Translations under genes and position numbers: made by a program
Part shown: positions 1 to 6,395 of the stretch, piece by piece
How positions within the stretch are numbered: position 1 is the first letter of the stretch
Layout: every line of letters starts with the position of its first letter
Notes under the pieces: model-generated
Told to the model about the DNA's origin: nothing
What the model saw: only the letters and a program-made list of their open reading frames with translations
The model's database searches: none
Assembly: GCA_964430275.1 (NCBI GenBank)
Contig: CAYSGF010000300.1
Location: 1-11,082 of the forward strand
Reading direction: 5' to 3'
Origin: DASTYK01 sp964430275
Lineage (GTDB): Bacteria; Gemmatimonadota; Gemmatimonadetes; Longimicrobiales; RSA9
DNA: 11,082 nucleotides

Positions 1-34
1 ACGAGCAGGATTCACATTCGGCCGCAGTACGTGC

Positions 35-493
35 TCACCCTGCCCGCGCGTACGTCCCCATCAGCTGCGCCTGCTCCAGCACGTGAGCGCGCATCGCACG
101 CTCCAGCTCCGCTTTCGTCGGCTCGTCGAGGTCGCCCAGCATGGTGTCGAGCGCATAGAGCTTGAAGAAGTAGCGGTGGCGCCCGATGGGCGGGCACGGA
201 CCGCCGTAGCCCGTGCGCTTCCAGTCGTTCGTGCCGTCGCGCGCACCGGACGGCGCGTCACCATCGAGCGCGCTGACGGACGGCGGGATGTCATACATCA
301 CCCAGTGAACGTAGGTCTGCCTGGGCGCTGCCGGATCCGGTGCGTCCGGGTCATCGACGATGAGCGCGAGGCTCTTCGTGCCTTCCGGTGCACCGCGCCA
401 CGCCAGCCGCGGCGCCCTGTCCTCGCCGTCGCACGTGTGCTCCCGCGGAATCGCTTCGCCGTTCGCAAAGGCGGGTGACGTGAGCTCGAGCAT
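35..493 (-). CDS. YbhB/YbcL family PEBP-like (Raf kinase inhibitor-like) protein
   Basis: This 152-residue protein has the phosphatidylethanolamine-binding-protein fold motifs of the bacterial YbhB/YbcL group. DPDAP is at residues 48-52, HW at 63-64 within the YVHWVMYDIPP strand, and the GYGGPCPPIGRHRY block starts near residue 95. The length is that of a complete cytoplasmic family member and no signal peptide is present. The ATG at 493-491 is preceded by CGGAG about 7 bases upstream. A longer reading starting near 733 would run through the divergent promoter region and has no PEBP homology before this Met. The family binds small anionic ligands, but a bacterial role is not established. The gene is divergent from the GGT gene with 188 bp between them. 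The identification is firm; the function is unknown. Confidence 0.93.
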   Translation of the reverse strand: MLELTSPAFANGEAIPREHTCDGEDRAPRLAWRGAPEGTKSLALIVDDPDAPDPAAPRQTYVHWVMYDIPPSVSALDGDAPSGARDGTNDWKRTGYGGPCPPIGRHRYFFKLYALDTMLGDLDEPTKAELERAMRAHVLEQAQLMGTYARAG

Positions 494-681
494 CGTCGTT
501 CTCCGTTCGGTTGGGGGACCGGTCGGGAGTGACGCAGGGTGCGGGCCCGGCGCTCCGCCGCGGGCTGTCGGGCGCAGCGCGCAACGCCAGCGCCGGTATG
601 CTGCCTTGACGCGCGTCGCCTGGCCGGCGACTCTGCCCCCACCGGCACGCGCCGGCGCGTCCCCATTCCTCCGGGGGAATC
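494..681. promoter_or_regulatory. Divergent intergenic region between PEBP and GGT genes
   Basis: These 188 bp must carry the start signals of two divergent genes. Toward the GGT gene the best -35 match is TTGACG at 606-611, but the hexamer 17 bp later (GACTCT, 629-634) is a poor -10. A TATGCT at 597-602 is an alternative -10 without a clear -35. A perfect 14-bp palindrome, ACGCGCCGGCGCGT, lies at 647-660, about 20 bp before the GTG start. It could fold in the leader, although palindromes of this composition are not rare in GC-rich DNA. No promoter is assigned with confidence. Confidence 0.3.
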
Positions 682-2391
682 GTGCAGAGAGCTCTTCCGA
701 CCTCCGCCAACGCCACGGCCACTGCCGCGGCACTGCTCCTCACGCTGTCGGCAGCGGATCCGACTGCTGCCCAGGAGCCGTTCATGCAGAATCGCGCGGA
801 CGTCTCCGGCCGCAACGGCGCCGTCGTCGCCGGCCATCCGCTCGCCGCTGCTGCCGGCTATGAAGTGCTGCGCGCCGGCGGCAACGCGTCGGACGCCGCG
901 GTCACGATGGCCGCGGTGCTCGCCGTCGTCCGCCCGCACATGAACGGCGTCGGCGGCGACGCGTTCGCGCTTTTCTACGACGCTGCGACGCAGACCGTCC
1001 GCGGGTTGAATGCCAGCGGCCGCGCCGGCGCACTCGCGACGCCGGCGTTCTTCGCGGAGCGCGATGTCGCATCGCTGCCTGACAAGGGCGCGCTCACGAT
1101 CACCGTTCCCGGCGCTGTCTCCGCGTGGGCCGCCGCCCTCGAGCGCTCCGGCACGATCACGCTGGCGGACGCGCTCGCGCCTGCAATCACGCTCGCCGAG
1201 GACGGCTGGGTCGTGACGGCGACGCTGGAGCGCGACATCGCAACCGCGGTCGAGCGCCTGAACGACGCCGGGCGTGCGATCTTCGCGCCGGACGGTGCAC
1301 TGCCGCCGGTCGGCGCGGTGCTGCGCAATCCCGCACTCGCGCGCACGCTGCGCACCATCGCGGAAGACGGTATCGAGGCGTTCTACCGGGGCCCGATTGG
1401 TGCGCGGCTTGCGCAGTTCATCGAAGCGGAGGGCGGGTATCTGCGCGTCGACGATTTCCGCGCGCATCAGCCCGCGTGGGTGGAGCCGCTCATGCTCCCG
1501 CTCGCCGATGGCCGGCGCGCGCACGCGATGCCGCCGAACAGTCAGGGCATCGTGCAGCTCCAGCAGCTGGCCATGGCCGAGCGCTACGACCTCGCCGGCA
1601 TGGGACACAACTCGCCCGAGTACCTGCACACGCTGATCGAGATCAAGAAGCTCGCGTTCGCGGATCGCGATCGCTGGGTCGCCGATCCCGCGTTCGCCGC
1701 GCCGCCGCTCGAACGTCTGCTCGACCGTGCGTACCTCGACGAACGCGCGATGCTCGTGGGTGAGCGGGCGGCCGCGGACGTGCAGCCCGGCGTCGGCGCG
1801 CCCGTCGAGACCGAGCAGGCGAGCGGCGATGGTGACACCGTCTATCTCATGGCGGTGGATGCCGACGGCAATGCAGTGAGCTGGATCCAGAGTCTCTTCT
1901 CCACGTTCGGCTCGGGGCTCGTCGAGCCGGAAACGGGTGTCGTGCTTCAGAACCGCGGCGCCGGCTTCACGCTCGATACCGCGCACCCGAACGTGATCGC
2001 GCCCGGCAAGCGCCCGTTCCACACGCTCATGCCGCTGCTCATCACGGATGACGACGGTGCGTTGCGCATGACGATCGGTACGCCCGGCGGCCACGGCCAG
2101 TCGCAGTTCCTGACACAGGTCTACCACAACGTGTTCATGTTCGACATGTCGCCGCAGCAGGCGGTCGAAGCGCCGCGCTACATCCACCACGACGGCCTGC
2201 GCGTGCAGCTCGAGTCGCGCGCCGGGGAAGGCGTGATCGATGGGCTCGAGCAGCGCGGCCACGAAGTCCGTGCGACCGAAGGGTGGGATGCGACGTTCGG
2301 CGCCGTCCAGCTCATTTTCGTCGATCCCGCGACCGGCACACTGCGCACCGGCGCGGATCCACGCCGCGAAGGCTACGGTCTCGCTTACTGA
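682..2391 (+). CDS. ggt: Gamma-glutamyltransferase-family Ntn hydrolase, exported
   Basis: This 569-residue proenzyme of the gamma-glutamyltranspeptidase family is expected to cleave itself before a Thr and act on gamma-glutamyl or acyl amides in the periplasm. Residues 1-31 form a signal peptide ending near TAAQ. The conserved block LRAGGNASDAAVTMAAVL is near residues 69-86. The nucleophile is read as T386 in GDTVYLMAVDADGNAV, giving a small subunit of 184 residues, the usual size. NRGAGF (424-429), HPNVIAPGKRPFH (435-447) and GTPGG (466-470) follow. The NRG and HPN...PGKRPFH pattern is, as I recall, that of the YwrD/cephalosporin-acylase branch rather than the classical glutathione enzymes, so the substrate is uncertain. 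The start is GTG, preceded by GGGGGAA at 673-679. The M20-like gene follows on the same strand. Confidence 0.93.
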   Translation: MQRALPTSANATATAAALLLTLSAADPTAAQEPFMQNRADVSGRNGAVVAGHPLAAAAGYEVLRAGGNASDAAVTMAAVLAVVRPHMNGVGGDAFALFYDAATQTVRGLNASGRAGALATPAFFAERDVASLPDKGALTITVPGAVSAWAAALERSGTITLADALAPAITLAEDGWVVTATLERDIATAVERLNDAGRAIFAPDGALPPVGAVLRNPALARTLRTIAEDGIEAFYRGPIGARLAQFIEAEGGYLRVDDFRAHQPAWVEPLMLPLADGRRAHAMPPNSQGIVQLQQLAMAERYDLAGMGHNSPEYLHTLIEIKKLAFADRDRWVADPAFAAPPLERLLDRAYLDERAMLVGERAAADVQPGVGAPVETEQASGDGDTVYLMAVDADGNAVSWIQSLFSTFGSGLVEPETGVVLQNRGAGFTLDTAHPNVIAPGKRPFHTLMPLLITDDDGALRMTIGTPGGHGQSQFLTQVYHNVFMFDMSPQQAVEAPRYIHHDGLRVQLESRAGEGVIDGLEQRGHEVRATEGWDATFGAVQLIFVDPATGTLRTGADPRREGYGLAY

Positions 2392-2400
2392 GGTATCGGC

Positions 2401-2454
2401 GTCCGCTGCGTTCTTCGTGTCGGCTGCGTATTCTGTGTCCGTCGCGTTCTCTGT
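2401..2454 (+). repeat. Three tandem degenerate 18-bp units between GGT and M20 genes
   Basis: Three consecutive 18-base units, at 2401-2418, 2419-2436 and 2437-2454, share the pattern GTC-SGYYGCGT-TCT-GT. By eye they are 13-14 of 18 identical to one another. They begin 9 bp after the GGT stop codon and end 38 bp before the M20 start. They are not part of either gene. They separate the two genes without any obvious terminator. Confidence 0.7.
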
Positions 2455-2492
2455 GTGAAACGAAGCTGTCTACCCTCGGAGGATTCGCCACG

Positions 2493-4085
2493 ATGACGAT
2501 CGTTTCTGCAGCTCGCCTGCGCCGTGCCATGGCTGCCGCCGCATTCGCGAGCCTGGCCGCGGCCACCGTGTCGGCATCCGCCCATGCGCAGCGCCCCGGG
2601 TTCCGCTTCACGACCGACGAGGCGTTCGCCGTGAGCGCGATCTCACCGTACGCCGGCGAGCACGAGGACGTCTACGCGCACATCGACGCGAATTTGCCCG
2701 CGCATCTCGGCAACATCCAGCGCTGGCTGCGGCAGCCGTCGATCAGCGCGGAGGACCGCGGGATCGCGGACATGGCGGAGATGCTGCGCGCGGACCTCGA
2801 GCGCATCGGCTTCGAGGAGACAGCGCTCGTGCCGACGTCCGGCCATCCCGGCGTCTGGGGATACTACGACGCCGGTGCAGACCGCACGCTCGTCGTGTAC
2901 ATGATGTACGACGTCCAGCCTGTCGAGCCCGACGACTGGCGCTCACCGCCCTTCGATGCGGAGCTCGTCGACGTCGATCTCGGGCGCGCGATCATGGCGC
3001 GTGGCGCGACGAACCAGAAGGGCCCGGAGCGCGCGTTCCTGAACGCGCTCGAGTCGATGGTCGCGGTCGAGGGCACACTGCCCGTCAACCTGATGGTCGT
3101 GGCGGAGGGAGAGGAGGAGCTGGGCTCGCCCAACTATGGCGAGGTGATCGACGCCTACGAGGACCGGCTGCGTACCGCCGACGGGGTCTTCTTCCCGTTC
3201 AATGCGCAGGGGCCCGCCGGCGACATCTCCATGTTCATGGGGGTGAAGGGCATCGTGTACTTCGAGATGGAGGCGACCGGCGGGGAAGGGGGCGGCCCCG
3301 CAAACGCCGAGGTGCACAGCTCGCTCAAGGCGATCGTCGATGCGCCCGCACTGCGACTCATCCAGGCGATCGCGTCACTCACGTCCGAGGACGGCAACAC
3401 GATCGCCGTGCCCGGCTACTACGACGCGATCCGCGCGCCGACCCTCGAGGAACAGCAGCTCATCAATGCCATGGTCGATGAGTGGACAACGCGCGAGCCG
3501 CTCATGCGCCAGCAGCTCGGTGTCACGGAATGGGTGGACGGTCTCACCGGCCGCGAGGCACTCGTCCGCTACCTCTTCGACACGACACTGAACGTGGACG
3601 GCGTGTGGGGCGGCTACAGCGGTCCCGGCACGAAGACGATCCTGCCACACAGGCTCACGGCGAAGCTCGACTCGCGACTCGTGCCGGACCAGACGCCGGA
3701 CGAGGCGCTCCGGCTCATCCGCGCGCACCTCGATGCGAACGGCTTCGGCGACATCGTCGTGCGCAAGCTCGCCGGGTACGCGCCCGCGCAGTCGTCCGTG
3801 CACGCGCCGCTCGTCCAGGCCGCGATCGGTGCCTACCGCAAGCACGGACTGACACCGAGCGTCGCACCGCGCATCGCCGGGAGCGCACCGTACTACATCT
3901 TCACGGACCGCCTCGCGCTGCCCATGGTCGCCGGCGGCCTCGGCTTCGGTACCGGCGCCCACGCACCGAACGAGTACATGGTCATCGAGCCGAAGGCCGG
4001 CTCCGCCGTCGCGGGGTTAGCGCAGATCGAGAAGTTCTACGTCGATCTCCTCCACGCCCTCGCGGCAACTCCGGACCATGATTGA
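2493..4085 (+). CDS. Exported M20-family metallohydrolase-like protein with substituted metal-site residues
   Basis: This 530-residue protein has the layout of M20 carboxypeptidase/dipeptidase-type proteins. A signal peptide ends near SAHAQ (about residue 33), followed by the catalytic fold, a lid/dimerisation insert around VHSS (H275), and the C-terminal HAPNEY motif (H490). EGEEELGS supplies the general base (E208) and one metal ligand (E209). However, the usual HxD motif reads MMYD (M138 replaces His), the DDKG motif reads NQKG (N174 and Q175), and the usual Asp after the VVxxSD strand is N237. The frame is intact and the rest is well conserved, so this looks like a maintained variant and not a decayed gene. 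The ATG at 2493 follows a GGAGGA at 2478-2483. It may be co-transcribed with the GGT gene. M20 fold is certain; peptidase activity is in doubt. Confidence 0.9.
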   Translation: MTIVSAARLRRAMAAAAFASLAAATVSASAHAQRPGFRFTTDEAFAVSAISPYAGEHEDVYAHIDANLPAHLGNIQRWLRQPSISAEDRGIADMAEMLRADLERIGFEETALVPTSGHPGVWGYYDAGADRTLVVYMMYDVQPVEPDDWRSPPFDAELVDVDLGRAIMARGATNQKGPERAFLNALESMVAVEGTLPVNLMVVAEGEEELGSPNYGEVIDAYEDRLRTADGVFFPFNAQGPAGDISMFMGVKGIVYFEMEATGGEGGGPANAEVHSSLKAIVDAPALRLIQAIASLTSEDGNTIAVPGYYDAIRAPTLEEQQLINAMVDEWTTREPLMRQQLGVTEWVDGLTGREALVRYLFDTTLNVDGVWGGYSGPGTKTILPHRLTAKLDSRLVPDQTPDEALRLIRAHLDANGFGDIVVRKLAGYAPAQSSVHAPLVQAAIGAYRKHGLTPSVAPRIAGSAPYYIFTDRLALPMVAGGLGFGTGAHAPNEYMVIEPKAGSAVAGLAQIEKFYVDLLHALAATPDHD

Positions 4086-4097
4086 TTTATAACTTTT

Positions 4098-4121
4098 GGC
4101 CGCTTTGATCATCGAGCGGCC
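4098..4121. terminator. Hairpin downstream of the M20 gene
   Basis: GGCCGC at 4098-4103 pairs with GCGGCC at 4116-4121, with one or two further weak pairs inward, around a loop centred on TGATCA. It starts 13 bp after the M20 stop codon and follows the AT-rich run AACTTTT. Read from the opposite strand, that run becomes the A/T tail expected of an intrinsic terminator for the convergent gene. It is probably part of a two-way termination region. Confidence 0.55.
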
Positions 4122-4158
4122 CGGCGCATGGGCAGGCTGTGACGCCATCGTCGCGCCA

Positions 4159-4190
4159 GGAGGAGGGCCCACTTGCTACGGCCGTCCTCC
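4159..4190. terminator. Central 11-bp hairpin in the convergent spacer
   Basis: GGAGGAGGGCC at 4159-4169 pairs with GGCCGTCCTCC at 4180-4190 with a single G-G mismatch, around a 10-base loop. It lies in the middle of the inverted-repeat element. It has no T-run, so its role as a terminator is inferred from its place between convergent genes. Confidence 0.5.
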
Positions 4191-4210
4191 CGCCGATGTG
4201 CCTCTGTCAG

Positions 4211-4229
4211 GCGCCCCGGCGCGGGGCGC
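4211..4229. terminator. Short GC hairpin in the convergent spacer
   Basis: GCGCCCCG at 4211-4218 is the perfect complement of CGGGGCGC at 4222-4229, leaving a three-base loop. It lies 32 bp beyond the 3' end of the secreted-protein gene. It probably helps stop transcription from that side, although no T-run follows. Confidence 0.5.
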
Positions 4230-4260
4230 AGATATGCAGGGATCGGCCAAAAGTTAAAAG

Positions 4261-4872
4261 TTAATCATGGTCCGGACGGTACGTCCCGTCGAAGAGCGAC
4301 GCCCACGTCGCACCGTCGTCCCCGCTGACCTGCCAGTGCTGCCGCACCGCCCCGCCCGTCATCGGACTCCATGTGATGCGATGAAGCGACGTCGTGCCGT
4401 CGGCATTCCGGATCCGTCCCGACATCACCATGTCGGAACCCTCCGGACCGCCCTCCAGCTCCAGCACCATCCCGCTCGAATCCACCCAGCTTTGGCGCCA
4501 CGTGCCCGTGCTCGGGTCGTAGGCATTCAGGCTGCCGCCCGTGACGCCGGATGCGCCGGTCCAGCGCTCCTCGAGTGCACACCCGGCGTGCACCACGCGA
4601 ATCGTGTTCTGTCCGGCGAGCGCTCCCTGCGGATTGTACACATCCCACTCGCCCACCCAGAAGTCGAACGCGCGGTGAGCCGGCGAGCTGCAGGGATCGG
4701 CGCGGGTCGGCTGCTGTGCGCTCGCCGGCACGGCGAGCACGCACAACGCCGCGATGGACAAAACCGCGGCGACGAAAGGCCGCGCCGCGATAGACAGGGC
4801 CGCGGGACTGGAAGGAGGCGCTGCGGTGGACACGGCCGCCGCGGTGGATCGGTGTACGCTGGAGCTGGTCAT
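4261..4872 (-). CDS. Secreted DUF1579-like protein
   Basis: This 203-residue protein has a long signal region (residues 1-52, ending VPASAQQP). A domain opening HRAFDFWVGEWDVYNPQG follows, with GCALEERWTG, YDPSTGTWRQSWVD and a closing LFDGTYRP. This pattern is typical of the DUF1579-like proteins that are presumed to be lipocalin-like beta-barrels of unknown function. The ATG at 4872-4870 has GAGG about 7 bases upstream; longer readings run back into the dioxygenase gene. The signal region is built from three 12-residue repeats, described separately. The protein ends in PDHD inside the inverted repeat it shares with the M20 gene. It is the last gene of the likely MarR-dioxygenase operon, 64 bp after the dioxygenase. 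The family assignment is moderate and the function unknown. Confidence 0.85.
   Translation of the reverse strand: MTSSSVHRSTAAAVSTAAPPSSPAALSIAARPFVAAVLSIAALCVLAVPASAQQPTRADPCSSPAHRAFDFWVGEWDVYNPQGALAGQNTIRVVHAGCALEERWTGASGVTGGSLNAYDPSTGTWRQSWVDSSGMVLELEGGPEGSDMVMSGRIRNADGTTSLHRITWSPMTGGAVRQHWQVSGDDGATWASLFDGTYRPDHD
4741..4848 (-). repeat. Three 36-bp tandem repeats encoding the signal-peptide region
   Basis: The units at 4813-4848, 4777-4812 and 4741-4776 encode residues 9-20 (STAAAVSTAAPP), 21-32 (SSPAALSIAARP) and 33-44 (FVAAVLSIAALC). At DNA level, GCCGCGATGGACAAAACCGC at 4748-4767 recurs with changes at offsets of exactly 36 and 72 bases. The first pair of 21-base cores matches at 17 of 21 positions and the third core at about 15. 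Only the last unit is hydrophobic enough to act as the signal core, so the other two extend the N-terminal region. Confidence 0.75.
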
Positions 4873-4922
4873 GCGTGCCTCGCGATCGGTGACGTTGCTC
4901 ACCGGAGAACGCGGCAGGCACG

Positions 4923-4949
4923 CGACGTCCGCACAATCAGCGGACGTCG
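4923..4949. terminator. 10-bp perfect hairpin with the dioxygenase stop codon in its loop
   Basis: CGACGTCCGC at 4923-4932 pairs perfectly with GCGGACGTCG at 4940-4949 around a 7-base loop. The loop contains the TGA stop of the dioxygenase gene (4939-4937). It lies between that gene and the next one in the same operon. No T-run follows on the minus strand, so it may be an mRNA-stability element or a partial terminator lowering expression of the downstream gene. Confidence 0.5.
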
Positions 4950-5905
4950 TCGTCCACGAGCAAGAGCCTCTGCCCGTCCGGTGCGGTGAAACCGAACCCG
5001 CCCGATACGCCCTCGACGTCGACGCCGAGGCCCCGCAGGTGATCCGCCCACGCCGCGAGCGGAGCCGTGTCGCCGATCCGGAAGGCCACGTGCGCCATCT
5101 GGCCGACACCGGGCCGCGCGCGGTAGTCCGAGCCCTTCCACTCGAACAGCGTGTAGCTGCTGTGCGGAAGCACCCGCGCGCCGTCGTAGTTCGCCCAGAA
5201 CCAGTGCGGTGTCGTGGGATCGTCCTGATTCACCGACCGCTTCACCAGCCGAAGTCCCAGCGCAGCGTGGTAGAACTCGTCCGCGCGGACGATGTCGTCC
5301 GTGAAGCCGGTGACGTGATGCAGGCCGTGCAGGACCATGTCAGGAGTGATCTCCGGGACCGGCTCCGGATGCGTGCGCGCCGCGATCGCCGCCTCGTCGC
5401 GTCCGCCGCGCAGGCGCTCCGCACCGGGCTCGATCACCTGCGCCCCCAGCCGCTCGATCGGCTCGTCCTTCGCGTAGCCCGGTCCGCTCGTCGCGATCTC
5501 GACGACCTGCCGGTCCGGATCCATGAAATAGATGCTGTGGAACCAGCTCCGGTCGTACGGCCCGGTCACGGCCACGCCGGCATCCGTCAACCGACGCTTC
5601 CACTTCAGCTGCGCCGCCTCCGTCTCGACCCCGAGCGCGAAATGATGCACACCGCCGACGCCCCAGCGTCCTCGCCGCGCCCCCGGCTGCACGTCCAGCG
5701 CGATCAGCCTCCCGGGCCGCGCGTCGCGATCCCCCAGGTAGAGCGGCGTCGAGCCCATCGTCCCGTTCGATGCCGTCGCCACGACGGAGAAACCGAGCAG
5801 GTCGCGATAGAAGCGCAACGAGCGCCCGCGGTCGCCGCACACGAGCTGCACGTGGTGGTAGCCGGGCGTCGCCCCGCGCCCCACGCCGGCGTCCGGCTCA
5901 CTCAC
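4937..5905 (-). CDS. Two-domain VOC ring-cleaving dioxygenase (MhqO-related)
   Basis: This 322-residue protein has two vicinal-oxygen-chelate domains. Domain A (about 15-150) has HH at 17-18, HH at 87-88 and E136 in VVEIATSGPGY, a plausible two-His-one-Glu metal site. It resembles the C-terminal half of MhqO-type catechol or hydroquinone dioxygenases (HSIYFMDPDR, EIATSGPGYAKDEP). Domain B (about 190-322) has LHHVTGF and LGLRLVKRSVNQDDP, resembling the N-terminal half of MhqO, and lacks the closing Glu. The order is therefore reversed relative to MhqO as I remember it. The start is the GTG at 5905-5903, which overlaps the MarR stop in GTGA and implies translational coupling. The likely role is detoxifying quinone-type aromatics in the cytoplasm. 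A glyoxalase or other VOC activity is the alternative. Confidence 0.85.
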   Translation of the reverse strand: MSEPDAGVGRGATPGYHHVQLVCGDRGRSLRFYRDLLGFSVVATASNGTMGSTPLYLGDRDARPGRLIALDVQPGARRGRWGVGGVHHFALGVETEAAQLKWKRRLTDAGVAVTGPYDRSWFHSIYFMDPDRQVVEIATSGPGYAKDEPIERLGAQVIEPGAERLRGGRDEAAIAARTHPEPVPEITPDMVLHGLHHVTGFTDDIVRADEFYHAALGLRLVKRSVNQDDPTTPHWFWANYDGARVLPHSSYTLFEWKGSDYRARPGVGQMAHVAFRIGDTAPLAAWADHLRGLGVDVEGVSGGFGFTAPDGQRLLLVDDDVR

Positions 5906-6345
5906 GCCTCGTGCTCCTCCGCATACGTGCCCAGCTTGCGCAACAGCTCGATCGCCTGGCGCTTCTCCTCCAGCGTCAGTCCGCCGAGCGCCGCCTGCAG
6001 CGCCTCCGCATGTCCGGGGAAGATCGTGCCGATCAGGCGCTTCCCCTTCGCCGTCAATGCCGCGTAGCGTGCGCGCCGGTCGCCCGGACACTCCTGCCGC
6101 TCCACGTACCCCTGCTCCTCCAGCCGGTCGACGAGGTACGTCACGCCCCCACTCGACACCAGCACCTTCCTCTGCACCTCGCCCAGCAGCAGCGGTCCGC
6201 GATGGTAGAGCGCCTCCAGCACCGCAAACTCACCCGCCGACAGCCCGTAACGCGCGATGTCGGCCTCACTGTGCCGGTTCACGGCCATCGCCGCGCGGCT
6301 GAGCACTACGAACAGCTTGAGTGCGACGTCCCTCTGTGAGCGCAT
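5902..6345 (-). CDS. MarR-family repressor, MhqR-like
   Basis: This 147-residue MarR protein has a dimerising helix at the N-terminus and a winged helix-turn-helix around residues 35-100: YGLSAGEFAVLEALYHRGP (33-51), recognition helix VSSGGVTYLVDRLEEQG (63-79) and wing GDRRARYAALTAKG (88-101). The block from YGLS to AKGK, the IFPGH segment and the closing ELLRKLG closely recall Bacillus MhqR, the repressor of quinone-responsive dioxygenases. A single Cys (C86) lies just before the wing. The ATG at 6345-6343 has GAGG 7 bases upstream. It overlaps and precedes the MhqO-like gene by 4 bp, and it probably binds the operators at 6378-6395 and 6467-6484, repressing itself and the divergent yceI operon. 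MarR fold is certain; an electrophile signal is inferred. Confidence 0.92.
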   Translation of the reverse strand: MRSQRDVALKLFVVLSRAAMAVNRHSEADIARYGLSAGEFAVLEALYHRGPLLLGEVQRKVLVSSGGVTYLVDRLEEQGYVERQECPGDRRARYAALTAKGKRLIGTIFPGHAEALQAALGGLTLEEKRQAIELLRKLGTYAEEHEA

Positions 6346-6377
6346 ACCGTATCCTCGGTGTCCAGGCGTCTGCCGAA

Positions 6378-6395
6378 TCCCTCAGTTCTAAGATA
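6378..6395 (-). promoter_or_regulatory. Proposed MarR operator overlapping the -10 box of the marR operon
   Basis: Read on the minus strand this site is TATCTTAGAACTGAGGGA, an imperfect copy of the palindrome found upstream of yceI: the first nine-base half matches at 8 positions, the second at 6. Its first six bases, TATCTT (6395-6390), sit 17 bp after TTGAGG (6418-6413). It can thus be the -10 box of the marR promoter, with binding blocking RNA polymerase. The start codon is about 45 bp downstream. Confidence 0.65.

Larger units (their letters stand above)
4070..4276. repeat. 207-bp element bounded by 33-bp imperfect inverted repeats overlapping two stop codons
   Basis: The left arm 4070-4102 and the reverse complement of the right arm 4244-4276 agree at 30 of 33 positions. 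The differences fall at the bases just after ATGATT and within the AT-rich stretch before AACTTTTGGCCG. The arms include the last codons and stop of both convergent genes, so each protein ends in PDHD (stop TGA on the left, TAA on the right). The interior holds three further hairpins. I see no target-site duplication and no coding potential inside. It may be a small non-autonomous palindromic element or an elaborate bidirectional terminator. Confidence 0.8.

Noticed and set aside
647..660. Perfect 14-bp palindrome before the GGT gene as an operator
   Set aside because: It is wholly G/C except at the ends; a few such palindromes are expected by chance in 11 kb of this composition, and there is no second copy.
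298..2262. 654-residue open frame on the minus strand opposite the GGT gene
   Set aside because: It is antisense to a gene with clear family motifs, is very rich in Arg and Ala as expected from GC-skewed third positions, and has no recognisable domain. Its last part is an out-of-frame reading of the PEBP gene.
4070..4276. Insertion sequence or CRISPR-like element at the inverted repeat
   Set aside because: There is no transposase frame, no visible target-site duplication and no regularly spaced direct repeats, so I call it only an inverted-repeat element.
4754..6067. 437-residue open frame on the plus strand opposite the dioxygenase
   Set aside because: It is antisense to the VOC gene and MarR gene end, has Arg/His/Pro-rich composition and no family motif; it is a GC-driven shadow.
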